A DNA stretch of 64,000 bases, taken from positions 1 to 64,000 of the forward strand of contig MUGG01000121.1 in assembly GCA_002148405.1 (NCBI GenBank). The letters run 5' to 3'. A program made the translations under genes and the position numbers. Origin of the DNA: Alkalinema sp. CACIAM 70d. GTDB lineage: Bacteria; Cyanobacteriota; Cyanobacteriia; Leptolyngbyales; Leptolyngbyaceae. Position 1 is the first letter of the stretch, and every line of letters begins with the position of its first letter. A model generated the notes under the pieces. That model was not told where the DNA came from. It saw only the letters and a list, made by a program, of their open reading frames with translations, and made no database searches. Positions 36,500 to 47,932 of this stretch are shown piece after piece.

Positions 36500-37540
36500 G
36501 TGGAAAGCACGCTGGGTTTAGAGATTATCGAAGTCGTCGAGCAAGCCGCGATCGCGTCGGCTCGATTAGTCGGCAAAGGCGACAAAAACGGTGCAGACCA
36601 AGCTGCCGTGGAAGCCATGCGGGAACGGATGAACAAAATCCACATGCGTGGTCGAATCGTGATCGGGGAAGGGGAACGGGATGACGCCCCCATGCTCTTC
36701 ATTGGTGAAGAAGTCGGTATCTGTAACCAACCCAACGCCGCAGACTTCTGCACCCCAGAAGAACTGATCGAAATCGACATCGCTGTGGATCCTTGCGAAG
36801 GTACAAACCTTTGTGCCTATGGTCAACCCGGTTCCATCGCAGTGCTGGCAATTTCTGAAAAAGGCGGCCTGTTTGCAGCCCCCGACTTTTACATGAAGAA
36901 GCTGGCAGCTCCGGCAGCCGCAAAGGGCAAAGTAGACATCCGCAAGTCTGCCACCGAAAACCTCAAAATCCTGTCCGAGTGCTTAGATCGGGCGATCGAA
37001 GAACTGACGGTAGTCGTCATGAAGCGCGATCGTCACAATGACCTGATCAAAGAAATCCGCGAAGCCGGTGCCCGTATCCAACTGATTGGAGATGGGGACG
37101 TTGGCGCAGCCATCAACTGCGGTTTTGCGGGTACGGGCATCCATGCGCTGATGGGCATTGGTGCGGCTCCTGAAGGGGTGATCACGGCTGCGGCTATGCG
37201 CTGCCTGGGTGGTCACTTCCAAGGCCAGCTGGTGTACGATCCTGCGATCGTGCAAACCAAGGAATGGGCCGACATGACCAAGGAAGGCAACCTGGCTCGC
37301 TTGGCGGAAATGAACATCGCCGATCCCGACAAGATCTATGAAGCGGAAGAACTGGCTTCAGGCGAAAACGTCATGTTTGCTGCAACGGGCATCACCTCCA
37401 GTAACTGGCTGGAAGGCGTTCGCTTCTTTGGGGGTGGCATCCGGACTCAAACCCTGGTTATTTCCAGCCAATCCAAAACCGCACGCTTTGTGGACACCAT
37501 CCACATGGCTGGCCATCCCAAGAGCGTTCAACTGCGCTAA
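36500..37540 (+). CDS. glpX: Fructose-1,6-/sedoheptulose-1,7-bisphosphatase, class II
   Basis: GTG 36500 is chosen: GGAGGA lies 6 nt upstream and the N-terminus [19 protein letters not shown] matches cyanobacterial F/SBPase. The protein has 346 residues. The metal site is in [12 protein letters not shown] and [33 protein letters not shown] is the substrate region. In cyanobacteria one class II enzyme hydrolyses both sugar bisphosphates in the Calvin cycle and is regulated by AMP and redox. It is followed by a 196-nt gap and hemA. Confidence 0.95.
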   Translation: MESTLGLEIIEVVEQAAIASARLVGKGDKNGADQAAVEAMRERMNKIHMRGRIVIGEGERDDAPMLFIGEEVGICNQPNAADFCTPEELIEIDIAVDPCEGTNLCAYGQPGSIAVLAISEKGGLFAAPDFYMKKLAAPAAAKGKVDIRKSATENLKILSECLDRAIEELTVVVMKRDRHNDLIKEIREAGARIQLIGDGDVGAAINCGFAGTGIHALMGIGAAPEGVITAAAMRCLGGHFQGQLVYDPAIVQTKEWADMTKEGNLARLAEMNIADPDKIYEAEELASGENVMFAATGITSSNWLEGVRFFGGGIRTQTLVISSQSKTARFVDTIHMAGHPKSVQLR

Positions 37541-37589
37541 GGATCAACCCCTTGCCCTGTCAATGCCCTAGGCCAGGTTTACAGGGATC

Positions 37590-37627
37590 CAGAGCATTGT
37601 GAACCCATGGCGAGGATCGATGCTCTG
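37590..37627 (+). other. Hairpin between glpX and hemA
   Basis: CAGAGCAT and ATGCTCTG form an 8-bp stem with a 22-nt loop, 50 nt past the glpX stop. It has no U tract and the loop is long, so any terminator role is doubtful. Confidence 0.3.
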
Positions 37628-37736
37628 TTAGTAGATGGGATGGGGGATTGTTGGCCACGGCAACGAATTCGCCAATTCATCCCCCGTCTCCCTCATTACA
37701 CGCTTTCGGACTTTTCTAAAACATCAACGATTTAAT

Positions 37737-39029
37737 ATGAATATCGCGGTTGTTGGACTGACCCATAAAACAGCGCCCGTTGAAGTGCGGGAAAAGTTGA
37801 GTATCCCAGAGCCTCAGTACGAAGGGGCGATCGCCGAACTCTGTGCCTGTCCCAACATTGAAGAGGTAGCTGTTCTCAGTACCTGCAATCGTTTAGAAAT
37901 TTACTTAGTTCTGCGCGAAGTGGATGCAGGCGTCCGCGAAGTCATTCAATTTTTATCCAACCATAGCAAACTTCCGATTTCCACCCTACGGCCCTACCTG
38001 TTTACCCTGCTGCACCAAGATGCGGTCATGCATTTGATGCGCGTGTCCTCGGGGCTAGATAGCTTAGTCCTCGGCGAAGGCCAAATTTTGGCGCAGGTCA
38101 AGCAGTGCCACCAAGCAGGGCAGCAATGCACCAGTGTGGGACGGACGCTGAATCAGTTATTCAAGCAGGCGATCGCTGCTGGGAAGCGCGTTCGCACCGA
38201 AACCAGCATCGGCACCGGAGCTGTTTCCATCAGTTCCGCAGCCGTGGAATTGGCCCAAATGAAACTGGGAGATTTGGCTCCCTACAAAATCCTCATCCTG
38301 GGCGCAGGAAAAATGTCCCGCCTCTTGGTCAAGCATTTGGTGTCCAAAAATGCGGTAGACATGACTGTCCTGAACCGCACCATGGGACGGGCTCAGGAAC
38401 TGGCCAAGGAATTCCCCGAAGCCAATCTCAAGCTGGGCCTGATGGATCAGATGATGGCACAACTCGCAGAAGCGGATATTGTGTTCACCAGTACGTCCGC
38501 GACGGAACCCATCCTCGATCGAGCAAAATTAGAATCCGTCTTAGACCCGCAGCGTCAAGTGTCTCTCATTGACATTGCCGTTCCTCGCAACGTCGATGCC
38601 GATGTGAACGATTTATCCCACGTCAAAGCCTACAACGTAGACGACCTCAAGGCCGTCGTGGCCCAAAACCAAGAAAGCCGCCGCCAAATGGCCATGGAAG
38701 CGGAGTCCCTGTTGGAAGAAGAAGTGGAAGCCTTTGAAACCTGGCTGCGATCGCTCGACGCTGTGGCCACCATCAGCAGCCTGCGCAACAAAGTGGAAGC
38801 CATTCGTACCCAGGAATTAGAAAAAGCCCTCTCCCGCTTAGGAAATGACTTTGGCGATAAGCATAAGGAAGTCGTTGAAGCCTTAACCCGTGGGATTGTT
38901 AACAAGATTCTGCACGATCCGATGGTGCAACTGCGGGCTCAGAAGGATGTGGACACCCGTCGGCAAGCCATGCAGGCCCTAACCGTTTTGTTTAACTTGG
39001 AAGACGCCCAACAGGAAGTTCGGGCTTAA
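37737..39029 (+). CDS. hemA: Glutamyl-tRNA reductase
   Basis: ATG 37737 ([14 protein letters not shown]) gives 430 residues. The nucleophile is Cys50 in STCNRLE. The NADPH Rossmann site reads [30 protein letters not shown] is the family's tRNA/active-site block. The enzyme reduces Glu-tRNA to glutamate-1-semialdehyde, the first step toward heme and chlorophyll. A longer frame from 37635 has no start signal. Its position after glpX is a common cyanobacterial order. Confidence 0.97.
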   Translation: MNIAVVGLTHKTAPVEVREKLSIPEPQYEGAIAELCACPNIEEVAVLSTCNRLEIYLVLREVDAGVREVIQFLSNHSKLPISTLRPYLFTLLHQDAVMHLMRVSSGLDSLVLGEGQILAQVKQCHQAGQQCTSVGRTLNQLFKQAIAAGKRVRTETSIGTGAVSISSAAVELAQMKLGDLAPYKILILGAGKMSRLLVKHLVSKNAVDMTVLNRTMGRAQELAKEFPEANLKLGLMDQMMAQLAEADIVFTSTSATEPILDRAKLESVLDPQRQVSLIDIAVPRNVDADVNDLSHVKAYNVDDLKAVVAQNQESRRQMAMEAESLLEEEVEAFETWLRSLDAVATISSLRNKVEAIRTQELEKALSRLGNDFGDKHKEVVEALTRGIVNKILHDPMVQLRAQKDVDTRRQAMQALTVLFNLEDAQQEVRA

Positions 39030-39095
39030 AGAAGGGGCTGAGCGTGAGTCGTCAGCCAGCGATCGTGGGATTTGGGGAGAATGCCCTGAGCAAGG

Positions 39096-40547
39096 CTATT
39101 CTGCATTTTCCCCAATGTCAAAGGTTGCGTCCAAAGGCAAGATCACCGAAAAAGTAGTGCTACCGGGCTGGCTTGTAACCGTAACTTGGCCACTGTGCTT
39201 TTCGACGATCTTTTTGACAATACTCAGCCCTAACCCATTGCCTTTGCCAGAGATCTTCGTCGTAAAAAACGGTTCAAAAATTTTGTCTTGAATCTCTGGA
39301 GCCACACCAGAGCCACTATCGGTAATCTGTACCACGATCGTGCGATCGATTTCCTTGGTGGTGACGGATAGAATGCCTTGGTAGCTCATTGCTTGCAGCG
39401 CATTGTGAATTAAATTATTCCAAACTTGGTTGAGTTCCTCGGGAAAGCAGCGCAGGGGCGGCAAGGGGCGGTAATGGCGAATCACTTCCACATGGTGCTT
39501 CATTTGGTTGTGATGTAAGGTGAGGCTGGTTTCAATGCCCTCCGTCACATCTGCTTCGATCGGCACCGTATAGTCCCGGTGGTAGGCATAGCGGCGCAGC
39601 GCTTGCACCACAGTAACTGCCTGATCAACCGCATCCAAGATGGTTTTCGTGCTGCGTTGAAATCCCACCAGCATGTAGGCTTGCTCCAAAATCTCCATCG
39701 CCTTGGGATCCGTCAGTAACGGGTCAAACAGCGAAAGATCTTGTAGGAGGCCCATATCCACAAGAAGATCGGCAATCTCCTCAGCGGCGTCGATATTCTG
39801 CTCTGCTAACTGAGGGATAATCTGTCGCCGCCATTGCCGCTTTTCACGGCTAGACAGTTGCAAAACTTTGGGTGTGTTCTCCCGCGATCGCGCTAGGAGG
39901 GTCAAAAAAAGTGATTGCTGCTCCGGTGAAAGGCGCTGGAGACAGGTCGGCAAAGTCGTTAATCGTTGAGTCAGTAATTGATCGACATTTTTGGCCGACG
40001 ATCGAATCACCCCCAACGGAGAATTCATTTCATGGGCCACCGAAGCCACCAATTCGCCTAAGGCCGCCATTTTTTCAGTCTGGATTAACTGCGCTTGGGT
40101 CGCCTGTAGTTCCGCCAGGGCTTGGCTGAGTTCCGTATTTTGCGCTTGCATCTGACTTTGTAGCGATCGCAATTGCAAATGGGTATTAATCCGAGCCAGC
40201 ACTTCTTCGATCTGAAAAGGCTTGGTAATGTAGTCCACCCCACCCACTTCAAAACCTTTCACTTTATCCAGCACATCCGACGCCGCACTGAGAAAAATGA
40301 TGGGAATATCTTGAGTCCGGGGATCGGCTTTGAAATAGCGGCACACCTCATAGCCATCCATTTCCGGCATGCTGATATCCAGCAAAATCAGATCGGGGGG
40401 CAAGCCTTGGGCCGCCGCGATCGCCTGCTTGCCACTCACCGCTGGCCGGACAGTATACCCCCGCTGCGTCAATAGGGTCATCAACAGCCGTAAATTAGTG
40501 GGCGTGTCATCAACGACGAGGATATTGGCTAAGGGGGAAGAGGTCAT
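39096..40547 (-). CDS. Response regulator-histidine kinase hybrid
   Basis: ATG 40547 (MTSSPLANILVVDD) gives 483 residues. An N-terminal receiver (about 8-122) has the phospho-Asp57 in LILLDISMPEMDGYE. A coiled coil at 128-160 precedes HisKA with His172 in VAHEMNSPLGV. The ATPase has NLIHNALQAM, DSGSGVAPEIQDKIFEPFFTT and GNGLGLSIVKK. There is no membrane segment. It is the third gene in a minus-strand block after a hybrid kinase and a REC protein, so a phosphorelay is likely. Confidence 0.9.
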   Translation of the reverse strand: MTSSPLANILVVDDTPTNLRLLMTLLTQRGYTVRPAVSGKQAIAAAQGLPPDLILLDISMPEMDGYEVCRYFKADPRTQDIPIIFLSAASDVLDKVKGFEVGGVDYITKPFQIEEVLARINTHLQLRSLQSQMQAQNTELSQALAELQATQAQLIQTEKMAALGELVASVAHEMNSPLGVIRSSAKNVDQLLTQRLTTLPTCLQRLSPEQQSLFLTLLARSRENTPKVLQLSSREKRQWRRQIIPQLAEQNIDAAEEIADLLVDMGLLQDLSLFDPLLTDPKAMEILEQAYMLVGFQRSTKTILDAVDQAVTVVQALRRYAYHRDYTVPIEADVTEGIETSLTLHHNQMKHHVEVIRHYRPLPPLRCFPEELNQVWNNLIHNALQAMSYQGILSVTTKEIDRTIVVQITDSGSGVAPEIQDKIFEPFFTTKISGKGNGLGLSIVKKIVEKHSGQVTVTSQPGSTTFSVILPLDATFDIGENAE

Positions 40548-40660
40548 AAATCGCGATCGCGCTGGGGGTGGGAAAGTGGGAGAACGGAGCCTAGATAGAC
40601 AGAACTCGAATAGGCAGAAATTTGGCCAATTGCATTCAATATAATCAATCCCCAATTATC

Positions 40661-43453
40661 CTATCCTTGCACAGCAACATCTTGGGGAATCGCAATGACC
40701 TCGGTGATCAGACTCAGGATCACGTCATATTCAAATTGATCGATCAAGGTGCAGATTTGGGTTATAACTTCCGGAAATTGAGTTTGTAGATCGCTTAACA
40801 GTTGCTCGATCGTTTTGACATCGATCGCCCTGACGGCAGTGTGGAATGCGAATAGCCATTCTGGGGGCAAGGTTTGGAGTTCTTGAGCCGTTAGGGTTGG
40901 CCTTTGGGTGGGCATGGGTTGCGACACATCTGTTGGTGAAGCAGCCCCTGCCCCAACGCTCGGATCTTCATACTGATATTGCACCCCTAAATGGGTCGCG
41001 ATCGTGGAAAAAATATCGGCAGCACGGAAAGGTTTGCGCAAAAAATCATCACACCCCGCCGACAGAATCAGGGATTTTTCCTCTTCAAACACGCTGGCCG
41101 TTAGGGCAATAATGGCCGTGGCTTGGCCTTTATCCGTACTCTTAATTTGCCGAGTTGCGGTGTACCCATCCATGACGGGCATGCGCATATCCATCCAAAT
41201 CAAGTGCGGTTCCCAGCGCTGCCACTCCTCGATCGCCGCTTGACCATGAGCCGCTTCCCTTACTTCAAAGCCGATCGGCTGCAACAAATGCCGCAATAGT
41301 TTCCGGTTGGTGTCCGAATCATCCACCACTAAAATGCGATAGGTGGGCTGTCCCGGCTGGAGTCCCACCACCGTTTTCACCCTGGGAGATTTTGACTGCT
41401 GGCGCTCGGCTAGGGGTTCTACAGGGATGCAAAATTGGAAGCAGGATCCCTGGCCCAGCCGAGAAGTGACCGTCAACTGTCCCCCCATCAAGGCCACAAA
41501 CTGCTGGCTAATGGACAATCCCAGCCCGGTGCCCCCCTGTTGTTGCCCGGTGGCTGTTTGCTCAAAGGCGTGGAATAGGCGATCGCAGTCTTCCGGGGCA
41601 ATGCCAGGGCCTGTATCAATCACAGAGAACTGTAGGGAGAGCACCTCAGAGGCACCGCCAGCCCAGCCCTGCTGCACTTGAAGTTGCACCAAACCCTGTT
41701 CCGTAAATTTAATCGCATTGTTCATTAAGTTGATCAACACCTGACGGAGTTTGACGCCATCCGTGCGCACCCAGTGGGGCAAGTCAGGCGATCGCTGCAC
41801 CTGCAAGGTCAATTGTTTCTCCTGTGCTCGCAACTGAAACATGTCCCGCAACGTTGTGAGCAACTGATCTAAGTCCACCTCGCCCAAATTCAGTGTGGTG
41901 TGTCCGGCCTCAATTTTGGACAGATCCAGCACGTTATTAATCAACGTCAGTAGATGTTCACCACTGTTTAAAATCATGTGCAGATGATCCCGCTGGTCTA
42001 AGGTCAACTGCGGATCCCGATCGAGCAGTTGGGCAAATCCCAAAATTCCATTCAGCGGCGATCGTAGTTCATGGCTCATATTCGCCAAAAAGCGGCTTTT
42101 GGCTTGACTGGCAGTATCCGCCGTCTGTTTGGCCTGCTCCAATTCCCAGGTGCGTTCTTGAACTTTATCCTCCAACGATCGGGCATAGGCTTCCAAGCGC
42201 TGGCGAGCCTCTTGAATGTCCTGCCCCATCTGCTGAAAAGAAGCCGTCAGTACCGACAGTTCTTGAATTCTCGATCGAGCCAAGGGTTGGGTTGCCTGCC
42301 CAGAGGCCAAGCTGCGGCTCACCTGACTCAGACGTTCGATCGGAGCCGTAATCCAATGGGCCAGCAGTAAGCTTATCCCGATCGCCAGCACTAGTGATAA
42401 GCCACAGAGGACGATCGTACGCTGGGTATTGGCCTGAATTTGCGCCATAAAGGTCGATTCAGGAATCGTGGCCACCAAAATCCAATCCAACCCCGTGGTT
42501 TGAGAAAGAGACACCCAGCGTAGAAAATGCCGTTGACCATTCAACTGCACCAACTCGGATTGGGCCTGCTCCCCAGATTGGGGCCGTGCCATAGAGGATT
42601 CCGCCAACTGCCTCAGGGCAGTCTGAGCCGCTAATTGGGTGAGTGGATCAGGGTTTTGGGTGGCCAGAGCCAGCGATTGGGGCGGAGTCGTAAAAGAGGT
42701 TGCCACTAAATGACCCGATCGATCGAGAATTAACAGTCGGCTTTGTGGCCCCCAACTTAGGTATTGCAGTAAACGGGAAATATGGGTCAGCACAAAATCC
42801 ACCCCCACCACCCCTAGGCGCTGCCCTTGGGGAGTCTGAACGACTTTAATAGCGGTAATCTTGGGGCGCTTTTCCAAAAAATCAATATAAATCTGGCTCC
42901 AACGGGGACGATCGGAACCCATGGCCTGTTGATACCAGGGACGGCGGCGGGGATCAAAGGGTTTAGTGACTTGAATCAGAGACGCGAGGCGTCCCTCCGG
43001 CGTTAAGTGGTAGTCCTGAAAGCGATAACCCGTGGTGGCGTTCACTAAACTGCCATGCCAAGTCCGATCGGATTGCAAGCCAATGCCCACAAAGGAACCC
43101 GTTTCGCTGCCGAAGTAAATCGCGGAAACACTGGGGGATTTAAACGCTTGCCGCTGTTGCCAAAAACTTTGTCGCAGGGTTTGATGTTGGCCGATCGATT
43201 GCTGTCCCATTGCCAACTGCTGCGCATTAATTTGATTGATCGTCTGGGGAATCGCGAGGAACTGCTGAATCGATTGGTCTAAATGCTCCCCCGTCTTTTT
43301 AAGCAATTGGAAGGACAGATCCGCGATCGCCGCTTGGCCATTGCGGAAGGACAGATAGCCAACAACACCGACCACTCCCACCAACTGAATCACCCAAGTC
43401 ACACTGAGTAGCCAGTTCAAGGGAAACCTGAGCGATCGCCACCAAGCCAACAT
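40661..43453 (-). CDS. Membrane hybrid histidine kinase (dCache-HAMP-HisKA-HATPase-REC)
   Basis: The 930-residue protein has an N-terminal membrane helix (about 12-33) and a second at about 342-364. Between them lies a periplasmic sensor of the double-Cache type. HAMP is at about 361-415, then a coiled coil. HisKA has His461 in [11 protein letters not shown]; the ATPase has [13 protein letters not shown] and [15 protein letters not shown] and [10 protein letters not shown] receiver near 715-835 contains [11 protein letters not shown]. The final 80 residues are helical and may be a partial Hpt-like or dimer segment. It is followed by the REC-kinase gene on the same strand. Confidence 0.9.
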   Translation of the reverse strand: MLAWWRSLRFPLNWLLSVTWVIQLVGVVGVVGYLSFRNGQAAIADLSFQLLKKTGEHLDQSIQQFLAIPQTINQINAQQLAMGQQSIGQHQTLRQSFWQQRQAFKSPSVSAIYFGSETGSFVGIGLQSDRTWHGSLVNATTGYRFQDYHLTPEGRLASLIQVTKPFDPRRRPWYQQAMGSDRPRWSQIYIDFLEKRPKITAIKVVQTPQGQRLGVVGVDFVLTHISRLLQYLSWGPQSRLLILDRSGHLVATSFTTPPQSLALATQNPDPLTQLAAQTALRQLAESSMARPQSGEQAQSELVQLNGQRHFLRWVSLSQTTGLDWILVATIPESTFMAQIQANTQRTIVLCGLSLVLAIGISLLLAHWITAPIERLSQVSRSLASGQATQPLARSRIQELSVLTASFQQMGQDIQEARQRLEAYARSLEDKVQERTWELEQAKQTADTASQAKSRFLANMSHELRSPLNGILGFAQLLDRDPQLTLDQRDHLHMILNSGEHLLTLINNVLDLSKIEAGHTTLNLGEVDLDQLLTTLRDMFQLRAQEKQLTLQVQRSPDLPHWVRTDGVKLRQVLINLMNNAIKFTEQGLVQLQVQQGWAGGASEVLSLQFSVIDTGPGIAPEDCDRLFHAFEQTATGQQQGGTGLGLSISQQFVALMGGQLTVTSRLGQGSCFQFCIPVEPLAERQQSKSPRVKTVVGLQPGQPTYRILVVDDSDTNRKLLRHLLQPIGFEVREAAHGQAAIEEWQRWEPHLIWMDMRMPVMDGYTATRQIKSTDKGQATAIIALTASVFEEEKSLILSAGCDDFLRKPFRAADIFSTIATHLGVQYQYEDPSVGAGAASPTDVSQPMPTQRPTLTAQELQTLPPEWLFAFHTAVRAIDVKTIEQLLSDLQTQFPEVITQICTLIDQFEYDVILSLITEVIAIPQDVAVQG

Positions 43454-43465
43454 GCAAACCTCACC

Positions 43466-44299
43466 TTAAGTTGGCTCAGTTGATGAAATGGATTCAGTTC
43501 CTGCAACTGGCTCAGTTTTTGACTGAAGAGCCAGTAATTGATCCAGGCTGCTCAGTTGCAATTTGCTCAGGCTGACCAATTGTTCCAACGTGGCCTTAGG
43601 CATGGCAACGATCGATGTATCTGGCCTACTAGAATCTCCATAGAGCGCCTGCTGGAGCAGGTCTAAACTGTCGATTACTGACGGTCGAAGCGTTTGCACC
43701 AGATGTTGACGATAGGCTTGGAGCTGTTGTTCTTTTTGGTTGAGATCCGTTGTCTGCGCTTGAACTTGACTCTCCAAGCGGGCATTCAAAAGTTGCATTT
43801 CCCGATGGACGCTTTGCAATTCGTTAAGCGATTGCTGCAAATAGCGATTCACTTCCACTAATTGCGTGGCTTGTGCTTCCAGCTTCTTCTGATTGAGGTA
43901 ATGGTTGAGGGCTTCTGAAACCGTTATACCAAGTTCTTCCGATTTCCAGGGCTTGAGGATATAGCGATAAAGTTGCGCCCCTTCGATCGCCTTAGAAATG
44001 CCCTCTAGATCCGCCTGCCCACTAATCATAATGTTGAGCGTATTGGGCGATCGATCGTGAACTCGTTCTAACAGTTCATCGCCTTTCAGTCCCGGCATAA
44101 TGTAGTCTGCTAGCATCACGGCGACTTCATAACCATCAGTCTGGAGTTCTTCAAACAACTCAAGCGCCTCTTCTCCATCTTCCGTCGTTTCAATGAGGTA
44201 GGCATCCCCAAAAATTCGTTTGAGTTCCGTTTTCAAGCTGGCGAGCACCATGGGCTCATCGTCAACACAAATAATGACAGGCTTTTTAGCAGCAGGCAT
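43466..44299 (-). CDS. Response regulator with coiled-coil output
   Basis: ATG 44299 (MPAAKKPVIICVDDEP) gives 277 residues. The receiver (about 7-130) has Asp65 in VMLADYIMPGLKGDE. A long coiled coil (about 140-215) and a helical tail follow; no DNA-binding or enzyme domain is seen. Output by protein contact is inferred. It is the first gene of the block that ends at 39096, and the next gene begins 12 nt after its stop. Confidence 0.85.
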   Translation of the reverse strand: MPAAKKPVIICVDDEPMVLASLKTELKRIFGDAYLIETTEDGEEALELFEELQTDGYEVAVMLADYIMPGLKGDELLERVHDRSPNTLNIMISGQADLEGISKAIEGAQLYRYILKPWKSEELGITVSEALNHYLNQKKLEAQATQLVEVNRYLQQSLNELQSVHREMQLLNARLESQVQAQTTDLNQKEQQLQAYRQHLVQTLRPSVIDSLDLLQQALYGDSSRPDTSIVAMPKATLEQLVSLSKLQLSSLDQLLALQSKTEPVAGTESISSTEPT

Positions 44300-44844
44300 A
44301 ACACCATTGAACAAAAAGACAAGTGAATCCAATATCTAGAAACCAACGATCGCGAACCCAGAAGGGAGTCTTCCCGAGGATTCTGCTGGATAGTCTAGGC
44401 AAAACGACCCAAAATAGCTAGTAGATTTCCCTAAACTTCTCTCAAGAAGAGGACAGTCCCAGAGAATTGTGGAATAAAGCCAATTTTTGAGCGCTTCCGG
44501 GGAATAGATCAAAATTGGGGATTTTGCGTAGAAATATGTGGTTTTTCCGTAAATATATTTGATTTTAGTGGACATATTGCCCATAAGTGGACATAGTGAA
44601 TGAGAACCGTGTGAATGAGAACCGTGAACAGACAGGTTACCGGAGACCCCATTGCATCTAGCAGGCGATTGCCTCATTAATGTTTTTTGCTGATTCATCA
44701 GAAATCGAGGAGATTGAATATCTTGAACTAAAGTGGACTGAGATTAGAAACTCTACCCGTTAGATTAGGGAGCGACTACCTTTATCCTTTCATTTTCTTG
44801 CCTCTAACCTTCTAGAGGGCTTCCTTTACTCCTTCTTCGCTGTT
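44300..44844. other. Spacer of about 545 nt
   Basis: Divergent promoters of the kinase block (minus) and the PstS-like gene (plus) are expected here. A perfect tandem 15-bp duplication, GTGAATGAGAACCGT, lies at 44596-44625. No clear Pho box was found upstream of the PstS-like gene. A 120-codon frame at 44336-44698 is not supported. Confidence 0.45.
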
Positions 44845-45732
44845 ATGAAACTTGTGTTGTGTTCACTATGCAGTGGCCTGGTTCTGATAAGCCTTACTAG
44901 CTGCAATTCTAGTCCGCTGGTAAATCGTCCTGGATCCGAGCAGTCGCAAGGCAATCCATCCCAAAGCAATCAGTCCCAAGTCCAAAGCCCCACGATCGTC
45001 AAAGTCGCAGCTTCTAGTTCCACAAGTTTGCTCCTCGAGATTTTGGCTGAAGCCTATCAAGCAAAAGTGCAGACGGTTAAAATTGAATTTGCCACCAGTA
45101 ACCAATCGGGTAGCTCGATCGCGGCGGTAGGTGACAATCTAGTAGACATTGCGGGCAGCAGCCATCCCCTCAAACCCGAAGAAAATAATGGCAAACTTCA
45201 ATACCGTGAAGTTGCGAAGGATCCCTTAATGGTGGCAACCCATTCCTCTGTCACAGGCGTGAAGAACCTAAGCAAAGCCCAATTGCAAGGCATTTATAGC
45301 GGTGCGATTCAGAATTGGAAGGAGCTAGGTGGCCCGGATGCAGCCATCGTGGTGCTCGATCGGCCCGAAGATGAATCCGCCAAGAAATTACTTCGCAAAC
45401 ATTATTTAGGTGAAACCCCCACCACTTCCAAGGCGATCATTCTCAAAAAAGAAGGCGAACTCATTCAGAGCTTGCGAGAAACCCCTTACTCGATCGGGGC
45501 TTTTTCCCACGCCTATTCCCTTATTAAGCAAGTCCCTGTCAATCCACTCCGCTTAGATGACACAGAACCCAGTGTTGAGAATGGGCGGAAGGGAACTTAC
45601 CCTATGCTGCGACAGATGGGCATTATTTGGAACAAGCAACCGTCTTCAGCTACCGCAGGATTTGTGGAATTTATTTTTAGCCCCGAGGCGGAAAAACTGT
45701 TGCAGAGCAAAGGGTTTATTCCCAGTCCCTAG
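44845..45732 (+). CDS. PstS-like substrate-binding lipoprotein
   Basis: The 295-residue protein has a lipoprotein signal (lipobox LTSC, Cys20) and a Ser/Gln/Asn-rich linker to about residue 50. The fold is that of phosphate-binding-protein family members: SSSTSLLLEILAEAY, LVDIAGSSHPLKPEE, LSKAQLQGIYSGAIQNWKELGG and a C-terminal AEKLLQSKGF. No pstCAB genes follow. Instead a histidine kinase starts 6 nt downstream, so this protein is a candidate ligand sensor for that kinase. Phosphate as ligand is likely but not proven. Confidence 0.8.
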   Translation: MKLVLCSLCSGLVLISLTSCNSSPLVNRPGSEQSQGNPSQSNQSQVQSPTIVKVAASSSTSLLLEILAEAYQAKVQTVKIEFATSNQSGSSIAAVGDNLVDIAGSSHPLKPEENNGKLQYREVAKDPLMVATHSSVTGVKNLSKAQLQGIYSGAIQNWKELGGPDAAIVVLDRPEDESAKKLLRKHYLGETPTTSKAIILKKEGELIQSLRETPYSIGAFSHAYSLIKQVPVNPLRLDDTEPSVENGRKGTYPMLRQMGIIWNKQPSSATAGFVEFIFSPEAEKLLQSKGFIPSP

Positions 45733-45738
45733 GGGTCA

Positions 45739-47727
45739 ATGATGCAGTTCCTGAGGTTTTACAGACGCTTAAGCCTACGGCAAAAAATTGTCTTGCCCTT
45801 TTTAGCGGTTTTTATGACGATTTTGCTGATCGGGGCGATGGCGATCGGGTACTGGTTGACCCAGACCTTAGAACAGCAGGGCTATGCCGAATTAGAGGAT
45901 TTTTCTAGGCGGGTGCAATCCGATCTCCAGGCTAGCCAAGAAGCACTAATTGCCAAAGCGCAAGTACTGGCCGATCAACCTTCGATTCGTCAAGCTGTGG
46001 CTAAGGGCGATCGGGCGGCTTTAATGCAGGCGCTGCTGCCTGCAAAGGCAGAACTCAAGTTGGATTGGGTCAAAGTGCTCGACCTGCAAGCTCAGAATTT
46101 GCTCGATCTCCAAAATGAAACCATCCAACAGCGCGGATTATTAGATCCCAAAATTTCTACCAGTGCAGCCAAAGGCATTGCCCTAGACGATTGGGTGAGC
46201 ACACCGGATGACGCTCGTACTTTCGGCGTGGTGACCGTTCCCATCAAATCCAAAACCTTGATGGGGGGCCTGATTTTAGGTCAGGAGTTGACGCATTCAA
46301 ACTTAGTTCGTATAGCCCAAGGGTCATCCAAGCAAATTGTGGTTCTTTCTGGCCAACAAGTAGTTGCGTCCATGGTGGAGAATTTGCAGGGCTCGATCGC
46401 CTTTACCCCCAGGTCTCAGCAGCGCATCACGATTCAAGGGCAGCAGTTCCTTGCAACCTCCTTGGAAATTCCTCGATGGAGCGATCGAACGCTGACTATC
46501 CTCGTTCTCTCGTCTACCCAAACCTTGGAAGCTGCTCAAAAAGTTCTGTGGATCCGATTATTAGGGGTTTTGCTGCTGGGGGGACTGTTAATCACCCTGG
46601 TGGGCTTTCGGATCGCTGGGATGATTACTCGGCCCATCACCATCCTGACCCAGGCCACCCAATCCCTGGCAGCGGGCAACCTCGATCGCGCCTTACCCGT
46701 AGATCGATTGGATGAAGTTGGCAAACTGAGCAACGCCTTCAACCAAATGGCAGAACAACTACGCCACTTATTTGCCGTTCTAGAAGCCGCCAACAGCCAG
46801 CTTGAACAGCGCGTCGAAGAGCGCACCCAGGAGCTTTCTGAAGCTTTGAATCAACTGAAAAAAACCCAAGCTCAAATGATTCAAGCCGAAAAAATGTCGA
46901 GTCTTGGCAAGCTCGTTGCTGGGATTGCCCACGAAATTAATAATCCTGTGACCTTTATTTACGGCAACTTAGAGCATCTGGAACCTGCAACCCAGAAAGT
47001 CTTGGAATTAATTGATCTCTACCAACTGTACTATCCCAAAACTGAGGCGGACATCGAAAACCGTCTGACTGAAATTGAGTGGGATTATTTGCGCCAGGAT
47101 ATCCCAGCAATGCTGAACTCTATGCGTATTGGTAGTCAGCGGATCCGTGAAATTGTTTTGTCGTTACGCAACTTTTCACGATTGGATGAGGCAGAAACGA
47201 AGTGGGCAGATATTCATCAAGGTTTAGAAAGTACCCTCTTAATCTTGCGCCATCGGTTAAATGCCAACTCGACTCGACCTCAGATAGAAGTGGAGCGCAA
47301 TTATGGCGAACTCCCACCGATTTTGTGCCATCCGGGGTTACTAAACCAGGTGTTTATGAATATTTTGACCAACGCGATCGATGCGCTGGAAGACCGTCTG
47401 AAAACCGACCCTAGCTTTACGCGACCCTATATTTTTATTTCGACGGGATTCACTCAAAGAAACCGCATCAAAATTGTAATCGCCGATAATGGACCTGGCA
47501 TTCCGGAGGACATTCAATCCCAAATTTTTGATCCCTTTTTCACCACCAAACCTGTCGGTCAGGGAACGGGGATGGGCATGTCGATTAGTTACCAGATCAT
47601 TACTGAAAAGCACCAGGGCAACCTCATCTGTCGATCGACCCCAGGCAATGGCTGTGAGTTTAAGATTCTGCTGCCTTACAATCCCCAAAGAACCAACCGA
47701 TCCGATATTCCCATCAACGCGCAATAA
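45739..47727 (+). CDS. Membrane sensor histidine kinase paired with the PstS-like lipoprotein
   Basis: The 662-residue protein has membrane helices at about 17-39 and 272-292. A Cache-like periplasmic domain lies between, then HAMP (about 293-345), a long coiled coil (345-390), HisKA with His398 in GIAHEINNPVTF and an HATPase with NILTNAIDALED, DNGPGIPEDIQSQIFDPFFTT and GTGMGMSISYQI. No response regulator gene is adjacent, so its partner is elsewhere. The tight linkage to a solute-binding lipoprotein suggests that the binding protein passes the signal to the periplasmic domain. Confidence 0.9.
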   Translation: MMQFLRFYRRLSLRQKIVLPFLAVFMTILLIGAMAIGYWLTQTLEQQGYAELEDFSRRVQSDLQASQEALIAKAQVLADQPSIRQAVAKGDRAALMQALLPAKAELKLDWVKVLDLQAQNLLDLQNETIQQRGLLDPKISTSAAKGIALDDWVSTPDDARTFGVVTVPIKSKTLMGGLILGQELTHSNLVRIAQGSSKQIVVLSGQQVVASMVENLQGSIAFTPRSQQRITIQGQQFLATSLEIPRWSDRTLTILVLSSTQTLEAAQKVLWIRLLGVLLLGGLLITLVGFRIAGMITRPITILTQATQSLAAGNLDRALPVDRLDEVGKLSNAFNQMAEQLRHLFAVLEAANSQLEQRVEERTQELSEALNQLKKTQAQMIQAEKMSSLGKLVAGIAHEINNPVTFIYGNLEHLEPATQKVLELIDLYQLYYPKTEADIENRLTEIEWDYLRQDIPAMLNSMRIGSQRIREIVLSLRNFSRLDEAETKWADIHQGLESTLLILRHRLNANSTRPQIEVERNYGELPPILCHPGLLNQVFMNILTNAIDALEDRLKTDPSFTRPYIFISTGFTQRNRIKIVIADNGPGIPEDIQSQIFDPFFTTKPVGQGTGMGMSISYQIITEKHQGNLICRSTPGNGCEFKILLPYNPQRTNRSDIPINAQ

Positions 47728-47932
47728 CAATCCGCAACCAAAACGCGCAATAAAAAGGACGTGTTTGAACACGCCCCCATCTACAAGTTAGCGAATGTAG
47801 GATCTCTACTGAGAACCTCTACAAGGTGATTTGCCTCCATTACGGAGCAATGTTCTATCATTTGTGGAATCTCTAGCAATCCAGTCTGAGTTGCAAGCAT
47901 CTATACAAATACATACTCGCTAAAATTGCACC

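Noticed and set aside
44336..44698. Open 120-codon frame between divergent signalling genes
   Set aside because: Overlaps a tandem duplication and has no recognisable domain.
44700..44844. Pho box upstream of the PstS-like gene
   Set aside because: No repeated CTTAACC-type unit could be recognised.
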